Source of the DNA: Proteles cristata cristata
Lineage: Eukaryota; Chordata; Mammalia; Carnivora; Hyaenidae
Length of the DNA: 64,000 nucleotides
Reading direction: 5' to 3'
Assembly (NCBI GenBank): GCA_017311185.1
Contig: JAESUZ010005166.1
Location: 248,001 to 312,000, forward strand
Part shown: positions 11,064-22,049 of the stretch, in pieces
Layout: each line of letters opens with the position of its first letter
Position numbering within the stretch: position 1 is the stretch's first letter
Program-made: the position numbers and the translations under genes
Notes under the pieces: generated by a model
Seen by the model: the letters and a program-made list of their open reading frames with translations, nothing else
Database searches by the model: none
What the model was told of the DNA's origin: nothing

Positions 11064-12107
11064 AAAATGTCCATACTTCTCTAAGCAATCTACAGATTTA
11101 ATGCAATCCCCATTGAAATCTTGACAGTAGTTTTCACAGAACTGTAACAGAACAAACAATTCTAAAGTTTCTATGGAACCACGGAAGAACCTCAAATAGC
11201 CAAAGCAATCTTGGAAAAGAGAGCAAAACTGGAGGGATCGCCATCTTAAATTTCAAGATATACTACAAAGCTGTCGTAATCAGAATACTATGGCACTGGC
11301 ACAAAAACAGACACATAGATCAATGGAACAGAATAGAGAACCCAGAAATAAACCCACAATTATATGGTCAATTAATCTTCAACAAAGGAGGCAAGAACAT
11401 GCAATGGGTAAAAGACAGCCTCTTCAACTAATGGTGCTGGGAAAACTGGACAGCTATGTACAAAAGAATGAAACTGGATCTCTTTCTATAGCATACACAA
11501 AAATAAACTCAAAATAAAGACCTAAGTGAGAGACCTGAAATTATAAAAATCCTAGAAGAGACATGGGCAGTAATTTCTCTGACATTGACAATAGCAACAT
11601 TTTTCTAGATACATCTCCTGAGGCAGGGGAAATAAAAGCAAAAATAAACTGTTGGGACTACATCAAAATAAAAAGCTTCTGCACAGCAAAGGAAACAATC
11701 AACAAAACTAAAAGGCAGTCTATGGAATGGAAGAAGATATTTACAAATAACATAACTGATAAGGATGCAGTATCCAAAATATATAAAGAAGTCATACAAC
11801 TCAACATCAAAACCCCAAATAATCCAATTTAAAAATGGGCAGAAGAAATGAACAGACATTTCTCCAAAGAAGACATACAGATGGCCAACAGACACATGAA
11901 AAGATGTTCAACATCACTCATCATTAGGGAAATGCAAATCAAAACCACAGTGAGATATTACTTTATAACTGTCAGAATGGCTAAAATCAACAACACAAGA
12001 AACAGGTGTTGGCGAGGATGTGCAGAAAGGGACGCCCTCTAGCCCTGTTAGTGGGAATGCTAACTGGTGCAGCCACTGTGGAAAATAGTATGGAAAAATT
12101 ACAAATA

Positions 12108-12299
12108 GGGGCACCTGGGTGGTTCAGTTGGTTAAGCATCCACCTCTTGATTTCAGCTCAGGTCATGATCTCACAGTTTGTGAGTTCAAGCTCCACGTCA
12201 GGCTCTGCGCTGTCAGAGCAGCTTGGGATTCTCTCTCTTCCCCTCTCCAGCTTGTTCTCTCCCTCTCTTAAAAAAATGAATAAACATTAAATTTTTTTA
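12108..12299 (+). mobile_element. SINE inside L1, with TSD
   Basis: Head GGGGCACCTGGGTGGTTCAG with a shortened 3' half. The flanks AAAAATTACAAATA and AAAAATTACAAACA are a TSD with one mismatch. Confidence 0.92.
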
Positions 12300-12764
12300 A
12301 AAATTACAAACAGAATTCTCATCTGATCCAGTAATTCCACTTCTGGGTATTTATCCAAAAAATACAAAAACACTAATTCAAAAAGATACATGCACACACA
12401 TGTTTACTAAAGTATTATTTACAAGCAAATTATGGAAGCAACCCAAGCAACCCATTCATCGACTGATGAATGGATAAAGAAGATGTGGTATATGTATGCA
12501 ATGGAATATTACTCAGCCATAAAAAAAATGAAATCTTGCCATTTGCAGCAACACGGATAGAGTTAGAGTATAATGCTAAGTGAAATAAGTTGGTTGGAGA
12601 AAGGCAAATATCATAGGATTTCACTGATAGGTGGAATTTATGAAACAAAGTGACAAACCAAAATCAGACTCCAAAAAACAGAAAACAAACTGATGGTTAC
12701 CAGCGGGGAGGTGGGTGGAAGGATGGGTGAAATAGGTGAGGGGGATTAAAAGTAGAATTACCGT

Positions 12765-12955
12765 GGGGCGTCCGCGTGACTCATTTGGTTAACTATCCAA
12801 GTTCAGCTTAAGTCATGATCTTGCAGTTCAGGAGTTCAAACCCCAGGTCAGGCTCGGTGCTGATAGACTGGAGTGTGCTTGGGATTCCTTCTCTCTCTTC
12901 CTCTCTCTCGGCCCCTTCCCACTCAAAATAAATAAATAAACTTAAAAAGAAAAAG
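12765..12955 (+). mobile_element. Diverged SINE inside L1 3' UTR
   Basis: Head GGGGCGTCCGCGTGACTCAT, a B-box-like CAGGAGTTCAAACCCC and tail AAATAAATAAATAAACTTAAA. The flanks share AATTACC. Confidence 0.88.
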
Positions 12956-13039
12956 GGTATAATTACCATGATGAGCACTGAATAATGTATAGAATTGCTG
13001 AATCACTATATTGTATACCCAAAACTAATATTATGTGTA

Positions 13040-13100
13040 TAAATATGTGGATTATATATATATATTATACATATGGATTACATATGGTATATATGTATAT
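13040..13100. repeat. Imperfect (TA)n tract
   Basis: Alternating TA with TATG and CATATG interruptions at the 3' end of the preceding L1. Confidence 0.85.
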
Positions 13101-13555
13101 GGGTTTCGAGGTTACAGGCCACTTCACTTCTCTAAGGCTCTTAGACTTCTCATGTGAAAAGACCAGAGGCATCCTGTGCCCAAAACAGAAGGTGGAAGTG
13201 AAGGAACAGCCGTATTTCTACACAGAGGAAGTCTGTGTAGACGCATAGCACCTCCTACTCCTTTAGGACCTGATTCAGGTTCTCCAACTCTTGGGGCAGG
13301 TGCGTGTTTAACTCCGTGATGAACACACTAAAGGTTTAGAAGTAGTGAGAGATGAATGCAGATTCCAGTCCATCCTTGTGGCTTCCAGTTTGTCCTTCTT
13401 TCCCCCACTCATATCCATACTCCCCATTCTGGGGATTTTAGCTCCAGCCAGAGACACACAACAGCCTCACGCAGACAGTGTAACTAGCTTTTATAATTGC
13501 ATACAATCAAATCCTTGTAATAAATCCATTACAGTGTTTCTTTCTCATAGTGGTT
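13101..13555. other. Unclassified spacer
   Basis: No repeat or exon was recognised between the L1 3' end and the next L1. Confidence 0.5.
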
Positions 13556-14925
13556 CAGCTTGTCTGAACAAACATTTGGGTTAGAATGTTTCTGTTTTTA
13601 TTTTTTGCTGTTTCAAGAAGTACCACTGTGAACACTCAAGTCTGTGTCTCCTGGTGCACTTGGGCAAGAATCCCTCTACAGTATATTCCTGAAAGTGCAT
13701 ATTGCTGGATTGTTGGGCATTCAAATATTCAATTTTATAAGATAATGTCAAGTTCTATTTTAGAGCATTTGTGCCAATTTATATACTCATAACACATTGT
13801 TTAGGAGTTGCCCTTGATACAAGTCTTTTCAATTACTTTGTATAGTAGTGTTTCTTAATTTTAGCCCATCTGAAGAGTATAATATGGTTTCCTACTATCA
13901 TTTTAATTAACATTTATAGAATTATTAATGAGGGTTGAGAATAATTTTATACTTCCATTCTCCATGTTTCCTCTTCTGCAAAATGACGACTTGTGACTTT
14001 TACCCATTTTCTATGGCATTGTGGGATGTTTAATTATGGATATACAGAAAGAGTTCTTTAGATATGATGGAAACCAGTGCCTTAGGGTCATATGCAATGG
14101 TGTGCTGGAGCTGGTTTGTCCAAGAGCAATTCTGTGCATCTCCATCTCTTCCTAACTCTGTATATAGTGACATTATGTTGGTAGCTTGAAATAGGCCTTG
14201 TTGGGAACATCTCCTCCACAGAAATCATCAAACCCTAAAAATCATGGACAGCTGGGTTTTAAAATTGATCAGCACACCACCTGTTACACATGTTGCAAAT
14301 ATCTGCTATTGGTTTGGGTCTTGTCTACAGATTCTTTTGTGGGGTCTTTTGAATAAACCAAATCCCCAATTTTTATATAGTCAAATTTGTCAATCTTTCT
14401 GGTTCTCAGTTTTAGATAAGCTGTACTTTATTTTAGATGTTTAAAAAATATCAGCTTTCCCATCAACGTCTTTAGTATGTCTGGAATTATGTAGCGTGAG
14501 GTGGGGATCCAACTTCATTTTTCCCCCTAATTTGTCCCATTATCACTTATTGACTAATCCTTCCTTTCCACAGTATGTACTGCTTTTGTGATATATTACA
14601 TCCACACATGTGTAGGTCTGTTTCCAGAACCCCTTCTAGCCCATTAAATCCATTTGTCTATGACAGCATCAGTCTGCACCATCTTCATTATTATAACTTT
14701 ATAATTAATGTCTTTAAGTCTGATAGGGTGAGTCCTCCTACCTTATTCTTCTCTAAAACAGTCTTTATTATTTTTTATTCTGGTCTTCATTCATCGATAC
14801 AAGTTTTAGAATCAGCTTATCAGTTAAGGAGGAAACCACTGGGATTTGGAATTAAATTACATTGACTCTATAGATCAGAGTGGGGAGTACTGGCAGAGTT
14901 CTTCCTCATGAAGACCCTTCACTGT

Positions 14926-15187
14926 TTATCTATCTATCTATCTATCTATCTACCTACCTACCTACCTACCTACCTACCTACCTACCTGAGAGAGAGAGAG
15001 AGTACGCCCATGTGCAAGTGGGGGAGGTGAAGAGAGAGAAGGAAAGAGAGAGGGAGAGAAAGAATCTTAAGCAGGCTCAATGCTCAGCATGGAGCCTGAT
15101 GTGGGCTCTATCCTGCAACCCTGGGATCATGACTTGAGCTGAAATCAAGAGTCAGATGCTTAACCAGCTGAGCCACCCAGGTGCGCC
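14926..15187 (-). mobile_element. SINE with expanded (TATC)n(TACC)n tail
   Basis: The complementary head is CCACCCAGGTGCGCC. The tail position is occupied by a tetranucleotide array at 14927-14987. Confidence 0.9.
14927..14987. repeat. Compound microsatellite (TATC)n(TACC)n
   Basis: About six TATC units are followed by about nine TACC units, derived from a SINE tail. It is likely to vary in length. Confidence 0.95.
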
Positions 15188-15370
15188 ACCATTTATTTCT
15201 GTAAAAGGTTTTCTTTGGTGTTATTTGAATAGAGTTTTAGAATTTATTCCATGTAGGTCTTATACAACTTTCATTTGATGTAGCTAAAGTTTTTTTATTG
15301 TTATTGTAAACTGCATTTCCCCCCAAATTATACCTCTGTTTGTTGCCAAAGCTTAGAAATGATATTTGAG

Positions 15371-15483
15371 GGGCACCTGGCTGGTTCAGTCAGTATATCA
15401 CGAGGCTGTTGATCTCGGGGTCAGTTCAATTCCCACATTGGGAGTAGAGTTTACTTAAAAAACATAAATTAAATTAAAAAAAG
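15371..15483 (+). mobile_element. Short, old SINE inside L1M
   Basis: Head GGGGCACCTGGCTGGTTCAG, a B-box remnant and then an A-rich tail, with no CT-rich segment. It resembles the old copy at 9440. Confidence 0.85.
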
Positions 15484-15648
15484 AAATTGCATATGATTGT
15501 GTGTATTGGTCTTCTATTCAGCCAAATAACGAGTTCTGTTATTTCCAACCATTTGCTTTTAGATCCTTTGGGACTTTCTATGTAGACAATTATATCTTTA
15601 TAAATAAAGGCTATTCCAATACATCTACCTTCTACTGCCTTTTCCCAT

Positions 15649-15858
15649 TAAAAATTTTTAATGATTATTGTTGAGAGAGAGAGAGAGAGAGAAAGAGAAT
15701 GTGGGCAGAGAAGGGGCAGAGAGAGAGAGAGACAGAGAATCCGAAGCAGGCTCCACACTGTCAGCACAAAGCCTGATGCGGGGTTCAGACCCATGAACTG
15801 TGAAATCATGGCCTGAGTGGAAGTTGGACACTCAACTGGCTGAGCCCCCAGGTGCCCC
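15649..15858 (-). mobile_element. Felid SINE inside L1M
   Basis: The complementary head ends at GGTGCCCC. Flanks CCTTTTCCCAT and GCTTCTTCCCAT suggest a degraded TSD. Confidence 0.92.
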
Positions 15859-16726
15859 GTGCTTCTTCCCATCTCTGAGTTTTGTTACTTTTTTTTCCTG
15901 TTTTACTGCCCTTGTTAGGAAATCCAGTATAATCCTGAACAGAAGCAAATGGACTTCCTTATCTTGTTCCTGATTTTTTAGGGCCTGATTCTCTGTTTTC
16001 TGACACTAAGTATTGTCTGTTGCATCTTTTGAGATGGCTGTGTGTTTTTCCCCTTTAATTTGTTAATGTCCTGAGTTATAATTACACATTCCCTAGTGTT
16101 TAATATCCTTTCGTTTCTGAAAAAAAAAAAAACCATCCTGTTTATGATGTGTTGTCATTTTAAAATGGACTCCTGGGTTTGTTTTATTAGCACTGTATTT
16201 GAATTTTGTGGCTCTGCTTTTGGTTGAGCTTGGTCTGTAACGTTCCTTTATCGTACTGTCCTTGCTTAGTCTTGACACCAAGGGAACATTAATGTCAGAG
16301 ACTTAGCTGTGTCGTATTCCCTCTTCTCCTGTTCTCTGAGGCAGTTTTAATGGCTGGAGTGATTTCTTCCTTAAAAGCCTGGTGTAAGTCATCTGTGAAA
16401 ACATCTGAACTTAATATTTCCTTTGTGGCAAGGCTTTAAAATATTATGTTTCTTAAATAGGCATAAGGCAATTCAGATTCTCTGTTTTTGAGTACGTTTT
16501 GATAAGTTATATTTTTCTAGGAATTTGTCCTTTTCACTTAAGTTTTCAAATGTTTGACCTCAATTCACACAATTAAAAAAAAACCTTTGCCTTATCTTTG
16601 ATTATGTGACTTCCACACTAGTATTGCTTGTTCTTCCTCTCTTTTTTTCTTGCTCAATCTCAGCAGAGATTTCCCTATAAGACAGAATTTATAATTTCAT
16701 AAACTCTCTTTTGCACCTTTATTTAC

Positions 16727-16932
16727 TTTTTTTTACAACATTTATTTATTTTTGAAAGACAGAGCATGCAAACAGGGGAGGGGCAGACAGAGATAGAAAC
16801 ACAGAATCCGAAGCAGGCTCCAGGCATCAACTGTTACCACAGAGCCCGAAGCGGGGCTTGAACCCACAGAGCATGAGATCATGACCTGAGTTGAAGTCAG
16901 ACGCTTAACTGACTGAGCCACCCAGGTGCCCC
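16727..16932 (-). mobile_element. Felid SINE
   Basis: Complementary SINE from AACATTTATTTATTTTTGAAAG to CCACCCAGGTGCCCC. No clear TSD. Confidence 0.93.
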
Positions 16933-17542
16933 ACAGCCACTGTGGACCTTAAAACCCAAACCCAGAACCAAAAATCAATGCCCGAGTCCCATCTCAATCC
17001 AATTAAGTTAGAATCTCCAGTAGAAGCTTGCTAAGACTAAGAGATGGACTGCATTAAGGACCTATGAGCGGGGGAAAGGGAGGGAGACAAAGCTCAAAAG
17101 TGGGCTTATGGAAGATTGACAGTCCTAGATGGTGGGCTGCTTACCTCTAAGTTTACGTACTGATTTGAAATACGGGACAACATCGTAACTACTTAGTGTA
17201 AAATTGAATTAAGTAAATTTTCACTATCTCTTTAAAGGGAAACACAACAAAAATTGTGTGCCTCAAAATAATTATTCTTCTCTACCTTTAGGGTATAAGA
17301 TCATTCATCAAGTGGGTATGATTCACAGTGAAAGCGGCTCATGCACTCCAGTGTTGTGGAGCAGAGAGCTTGGCTTGCCCAAGAATTCCCCTAAAATGAG
17401 ACTGTGCTCAGGACAGTGAGGCACCATTTTGCCACGAGATGGAGCTATGGGCTGAGATTTCAAAAAACTAAGCAGCATTTGAAAGGGAGGGAGAGGCTTA
17501 GAAAACTTCTCTAATCCTCACTTCATGTTTTATTTTTTAATT

Positions 17543-17544
<2 letters not shown>
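16933..17544. other. Unclassified spacer
   Basis: No exon or repeat was recognised before the (GT)n tract. Confidence 0.5.

Positions 17545-17586
<42 letters not shown>
17545..17586. repeat. (GT)21 microsatellite
   Basis: 42 bases of uninterrupted GT, likely polymorphic in length. Confidence 0.97.
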
Positions 17587-17589
<3 letters not shown>

Positions 17590-17639
17590 AAAACTGACTA
17601 CTCTCCAAATAAGCTACACATTCACATAGTTCTAAATCT

Positions 17640-18160
17640 ACACAGTGAGAAGGCTGTACGGCCTCTGTGGTGGATACTCCCTGTCTGCTCTCCAGGTCCA
17701 CCATCCACCTGACCTGAGCCCCGGGAGGGGTTCACGTGTAAGGGTGCATCTAGAGTGTTCTCTGCCCTTGGGCATCTCATAGGGTTTCCCCGGGGGACAG
17801 CACTGAAAAGAGAGATGAGGGCAGGACGAGAATGGGGTCGGGGGGCGGGTATTTCCCCCAGCTTCTTCCCTGGTGGGCTGTGGGCTCATCTCGGGAGGGC
17901 TGTGACATCTGTCCAGTGGCTCCTTCTGTGCCTACAGAATTCTCTCTCTTTGGGCTCAGGTGACCACTTACTCCTCGTGTCCCTTGGGGCCTGTCACGGT
18001 AATGATTCCCCTCTGTAGTGGGCCCAAGGGTGGGCCCACCACCATCCTCCGTTGGGTGCCTTAGCCCAGCCCACACCTTTGTAGATCATTCTTTATTAAA
18101 CCTCCTTTGATTATGCCTTTTGAGTATGCTGTGTATTTCCTGCTGGCTCTCCTAACTGGT
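17640..18160 (+). repeat. Ancient LTR-like repeat, family uncertain
   Basis: The end reads CACACCTTTGTAGATCATTC, TTTATTAAACCTCC, then TGTGTATTTCCTGCTGGC. I recognise this pattern as a dispersed mammalian repeat with an internal ATTAAA, but cannot name the family with confidence. Short frames of 83-99 codons here are not gene-like. Confidence 0.5.
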
Positions 18161-18214
18161 AAAGTTCCCTTCCCAGCATCTCTCTCGCCCATTCATCCAG
18201 TTCTCCTGAAGCAA

Positions 18215-18570
18215 CCAATTCTGTAAGTTTCCTATGTTTGCATGTACAACTATAAAGGAATCTCTCTCTATATATATATTCCTATCACCCTTATTTATTC
18301 AAATTGTAGCATTTTATATACCCAGTTCTGTACCACGGCTTATGTGTACATAAACATATTCTAGAAATCACTCTATAGCAGTACATAGAGATTTACCTTG
18401 CCCCCGTTTTTATCGTTGCTTTATACTCCATTTTATGGTGTACAATAATTTTTTATCTAGTTTCCTATCAAGAGACATTTAGGTTGTTTCCAGCTATTTG
18501 CTATTACAAACACTGCTATAAGGAATAAACTTGTATATGGGTCATTTCTTCTTTTATGTATGAGGAAAAT
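18215..18570 (-). mobile_element. Ancient L1M 3'-UTR-type fragment, antisense
   Basis: Landmarks include GAAATCACTCTATAGCAGTA, GACATTTAGGTTGTTTCCAG and GCTATTACAAACACTGC, in the order seen in old L1M antisense copies. Confidence 0.65.
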
Positions 18571-18769
18571 GAAACAGAAAGAGATTAAGTGAATTGTCCA
18601 AGGTTATTTATGGGCAAAGCCCATAGTATCACAGTCACCATTTAGCAGGAAGAGACTTTGCCCAATGGAATCTGAACTTTGCTTAGTGTCCCCTCACTTC
18701 ACCCCCCCAATTTACTACACATTTCAACACTTCTTAAATTTCTACCCTTACACTTCCATTGCCAGGAGA

Positions 18770-18975
18770 GTGGTTACAAGAATAGATTCTAGAGCCACCA
18801 TCCAGGGAATGTTTCCTGCTACATTGCTAACTGGCTGTGTGACTTTGAACAACTCACTTAGCCTCTCAATATCTGTTTTCTCATTTATAAAAAATTTCCT
18901 GCCTCATGGTGCTGGGACAAGCATTCAGTACTTGGAGAAGCACCTGGGACACAGGAAGAGCTACGTGAGCACTGG
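18770..18975 (+). repeat. MIR
   Basis: GGCTGTGTGACTTTGAACAA, CTTAGCCTCTCAATATCTG and TTTTCTCATTTATAAAA match the MIR core in order, with the tail GAAGCACCTGGGACAC. Confidence 0.8.
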
Positions 18976-19061
18976 CTCGAAGGAGTGGCATTATTAGCAT
19001 TCGAGTACAATACGAGAGAGCTAACTCATTGTGTCTCATCAACAGGCCATCTTTAAAGCCA

Positions 19062-19187
19062 AGATTACCTGAGATGATCAGATTGCTTCTTAAGAACAGA
19101 TGTGGATAAAGAAAGATTGTGAATAAAGAAATATCAGGGAGCTGAGGACCTGAAATGGATCCTAAAAGAGAAAGGGGTTTCTAAAGA
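19062..19187. repeat. Unclassified duplicated segment, copy A
   Basis: This segment is similar (about 80% by eye) to sequence that flanks the two SINEs between 19660 and 20240. Shared blocks include CTTCTTAAGA-CAGATGTGG, TGAAATGGA and AAAAGAGAAAGGGGTTT. The family is not recognised. Confidence 0.7.
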
Positions 19188-19659
19188 TAACTTTGCCCAC
19201 TTCACAATTTCGTTTTGATTTTCCCACTCACATAGGCTTAAAACAAGGCTATTTGCCTTCCGGACAGCCTCCCCAGGTATCTTACAATTTCCAAACTAGG
19301 CTCAAGGTGCAAAGGCCGCCACTGTCCGCCACCCTTTACCAGTAAACCAACCCTGGTCTTCCTCTTGCTGTCCCCGGCACATTTGAACGAGTCAATTAAA
19401 AAAAAAAAAAAATCTCAGATTCTTCTGTGACTGCTGCCTTTCACATCCTTATGGCAAATTTGTTAGCAAGCCCTCTACATTTTTTAATATCTTTCAGCTT
19501 CATTCCCACCCCTCTCTCTCTATCTCCTCTGAGACTAACTTTAAATTAGACTCTTACTGTTTCTATGTTCCACTAACCCCAACCTAGTTCTAATCCTTAA
19601 TTCATGAAATTTATAATCTGGAGATAGAGTGAGACATTAAGCACATGCAGATATGAGGT
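19188..19659. other. Unclassified spacer
   Basis: No repeat family or exon recognised. A short poly-A run lies at about 19397-19412. Confidence 0.5.
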
Positions 19660-19685
19660 CACTTGAAATGACCATATCACTTCTT

Positions 19686-19902
19686 TTTTTTTTTTAATAT
19701 TTTTATTTATTTCTAGGAGAGAGAGAGAGACAGCATGAGCAAGGGACGGTCAGAGAGAGAGGGAGTCACAGACTGAAACAGGCTCCAGGCTCTGAGCTGG
19801 TAGTCAGCACAGAGCTCGACGCGGGGCTCGAACCCACGAACCGCGAGATCATGACCCAAGCGAAAGTCGGACGCTTAACCGACTAAGCCACCCAGGCGCC
19901 CC
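19686..19902 (-). mobile_element. Young-type felid SINE with 16-bp TSD
   Basis: Near-consensus copy with the perfect TSD GACCATATCACTTCTT at 19670-19685 and 19903-19918. Confidence 0.96.
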
Positions 19903-19932
19903 GACCATATCACTTCTTAAGAGCAGATGTGG

Positions 19933-20153
19933 GGGCGCCTGGGGGGCTCAGTCGGTTGAGTGTCCAACTTCGGCTCAGGTCATGATCTCATGGTTTATGG
20001 GTTCAAGACCCACATTGGGCTCTGTGCTGACAGCTAGGAGCCTGGAGCCTGCTTTGGATTCTGTGTCTCCCTCTCCCTCTACCCCTTCCCCACTTGCTCG
20101 CTCACACGCATGCTCTCTCTCTCCCAAAAATAAATAAACATTAAAAAAAAAAA
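19933..20153 (+). mobile_element. Felid SINE, opposed to its neighbour
   Basis: Head GGGGGCGCCTGGGGGGCTCAG-type. Flanks AGCAGATGTGG (19922-19932) and AGCGGATGTGG (20154-20164) form the TSD. Thirty bases separate it from the minus-strand SINE to its left. Confidence 0.94.
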
Positions 20154-20240
20154 AGCGGATGTGGATGAATAAAGATAGGCAAAATATTAGGGAACTGGGG
20201 ACTTGAAATGGACCCCAAAAGAGAAAGGGGTTTCAAAGTT

Positions 20241-20997
20241 TACTTCCAATAACTGGTTATCTAAAATAACACAGATAACTGGTTCAGGGTAACAGGGATG
20301 TTGTTTTCTGTCTAGCCTCCCATGGAAGGAAGAGCAGAAACCCAGGCTTTGTGTCTTGGAGCTCAGGGCTTCCTAGCCTCAGGAACACATTTTTACCCTT
20401 GCTTTAAAAGTCTCTGGGATGATAAGAGCTGGAGCTGGGAGGCCAAGAGGAAAAGAGGTGGCCTGGCCATAAGGAAGAGGGAGAATGGACAAGACTGGCG
20501 TGAATAGGGAGCTGCGGGGAACAGACTTGTGGCAGGTCCTGTAACAGCTGGGGATCCGCTTGCACTTTTGCACAGGGCTGGGGGGGATGACCTGCCCTGA
20601 GCACAGGGACCCCAAGAGCAGTGGCAAGAATCCCTATGGCAGACCTGTAACCAAGAGAGGACCTGTGTGGGGGCCTACCTGCAGCTTGCCGAGGGTAAGA
20701 GAGCCCAACAGGTGCCCAAGGACCAGCCAGGGATGGGGAGTGAGTGGCGCCGGAGCTAAGAGACCAACTTCTCACCGCTCCTCCATTTTTATGGCACTGG
20801 GTAGACCCCCTGGCCTGAAAATGAGCCATTTTGGGGTTGGCGTAGTAACTGTAGTTTCATCTGTATAAGACCATCATGTTGACTTCACGTCATGAGCCTT
20901 ATTCCATGAGCTGTTTCTAGAAGGCCAGAGAGGTGAGTTAATTTCTGTTCTTTTCTTTTATAAAATAAAATAATCCCAAAAGGCTATATATATATAT
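20241..20997. other. Unclassified, relatively GC-rich spacer
   Basis: Frames of 61-141 codons overlap on both strands between 20322 and 20868. They have no recognisable domain and no paired splice signals, so I do not call a gene. A short (TA)n run precedes the next SINE. Confidence 0.5.
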
Positions 20998-21006
20998 ATA
21001 ATTTTT

Positions 21007-21046
<40 letters not shown>

Positions 21047-21181
21047 TGGTGGACACAGAATCTGAAGCAGGCTGTGTGCTGATAGCACAGAGCCCAATGC
21101 AGGGCTCAAACCCACAAACTGTGATACCATGACCTGAGCTGAAGTCAGACGCTTAACTGACTGAGCCACCCAAAGGCCCCC
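20998..21181 (-). mobile_element. Felid SINE
   Basis: Complementary SINE with a perfect (GA)n purine tract and a degenerate head CCACCCAAAGGCCCC. No TSD seen. Confidence 0.9.
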
Positions 21182-21231
21182 AGGAAATACCGATTTTTCA
21201 GTCACAAATGAGTTGTGTTATCATGAATGTG

Positions 21232-21300
21232 CCGTGAGTCCCCCATGGGGCTCAGTCTCCTCATCTGTAAAATGTGGGGATGACTTTGAACCTCCATCCC
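21232..21300 (+). repeat. MIR core fragment
   Basis: GGCTCAGTCTCCTCATCTGT followed by AAAATGTGGGGATGA is the MIR core. Confidence 0.65.
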
Positions 21301-21584
21301 AGCTCTGCTACCTCTGGGTTTGGTGTTGTGTCATCCACACACACTGACTCAAACATATTTGGTGCTTAAATCAAAGTTTGAAGTCTGAAACTTCAATACT
21401 CTGCTTCGAGGCAATTGCAAATCACAGAGTAAGACATTTAGCAGCCTACCATGAGGTATCCAAAGGAGACAGATCGCTTCATATTTCTTCTGAGAACCAG
21501 GTATAGAAGCCGGGAAAGAAGAGCTAAGTAAGAAGGAAAAATGCTAAGGATGCTTAGAAGAAATGTCTTAAAAGTAACAAAATA

Positions 21585-21815
21585 GGGGCGCCTGGGTGGC
21601 TTAGTCGGTTAAGCGTCCGACTTTCGCTTGGGTCATGATCTCACGGTTCGTGGGTTCAAGCCCCGCGTCGGGCTGTGTGCTGACTGCCAGCTCAGAGCCT
21701 GGAGCCTGTTTCAGTCTGTGACTCCCTCTCTCTCTGACCCTCCCCTGCTCACGCTGTCTCTCTCTCTCCTAGCAATAAATAAAACATTAAAAAGAAAATA
21801 CGTCTTAAAAAAAAA
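21585..21815 (+). mobile_element. Young-type felid SINE with 15-bp TSD
   Basis: Near-consensus copy. The TSD AAAAGTAACAAAATA lies at 21570-21584 and 21816-21830. The tail has a second A run after TACGTCTT. Confidence 0.95.
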
Positions 21816-21979
21816 AAAAGTAACAAAATATCCAGAGTTAATCTTTTTTCAAAAGGATACACGTGAATTGCCTGATAAATAATGTGCTGGGTTTCTCTAA
21901 TTTTCCTGAATGTATTTTCCTCCCTTCCCCTCCCCCCTTCTCTTCCTTCCCATCCCCTCCTCTCACCCGTCCTTCCTTC

Positions 21980-21984
<5 letters not shown>

Positions 21985-22028
<44 letters not shown>

Positions 22029-22048
22029 CACGTGCACACGCGTGCATG
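21985..22048. repeat. (TG)20 extended by alternating CG/CA/TG
   Basis: 40 bases of (TG)n continue without a break into a CGTGCACGTGCACACGCGTG-type run. The whole 64 bases alternate pyrimidine and purine. A polypyrimidine block (21918-21984) lies directly upstream. Confidence 0.95.
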
Positions 22049-22049
22049 T

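Larger units (their letters stand above)
10315..13065 (+). mobile_element. Decayed L1 (ORF2 3' part and 3' UTR), split by four SINEs
   Basis: L1 ORF2 sequence runs in order along the plus strand: an ACATAGATCAATGGAACAGA block at 11311, a GCTTCTGCACAGCAAAGGAA block at 11675, and an AGATGTGGTATATGTATGCA block near 12481. It ends in a 3' UTR with GATGAGCACTGAATAATGTA. Four SINEs interrupt it (10448, 10830, 12108, 12765) and the L1 resumes in register after each. The reading frame is broken many times, so it is dead. A (TA)n tract lies at its 3' end. Confidence 0.9.
13560..16720 (-). mobile_element. Ancient L1M, antisense, with SINE insertions
   Basis: The plus strand carries, in order, landmarks that are the reverse of L1 3' UTR and ORF2. 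They include CTGGATTGTTGGGC (13706), GAGTTCTTTAGATATGATGG (14051), a TTTTGTGGGGTCTTTTG block (14333), GGTGGGGATCCAACTTCATT (14500), TCTATAGATCAGAGTGGGGA (14868), CCTTATCTTGTTCCTGA (15956) and an AGTCATCTGTGAAAACATCTG block near 16386. It is old and highly diverged, and is interrupted by SINEs at 14926, 15371 and 15649. No coding potential remains. Confidence 0.75.
19660..20240. repeat. Unclassified duplicated segment, copy B, split by two SINEs
   Basis: The ancestral copy is read as 19660-19685, then 19919-19932, then 20154-20240. A minus-strand SINE and then a plus-strand SINE have been inserted into it. Removing both SINEs restores collinearity with copy A at 19062-19187. Confidence 0.7.

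Noticed and set aside
11290..11832. Open frames resembling reverse-transcriptase-associated protein pieces
   Set aside because: These are fragments of dead L1 ORF2 interrupted by SINEs and stops.
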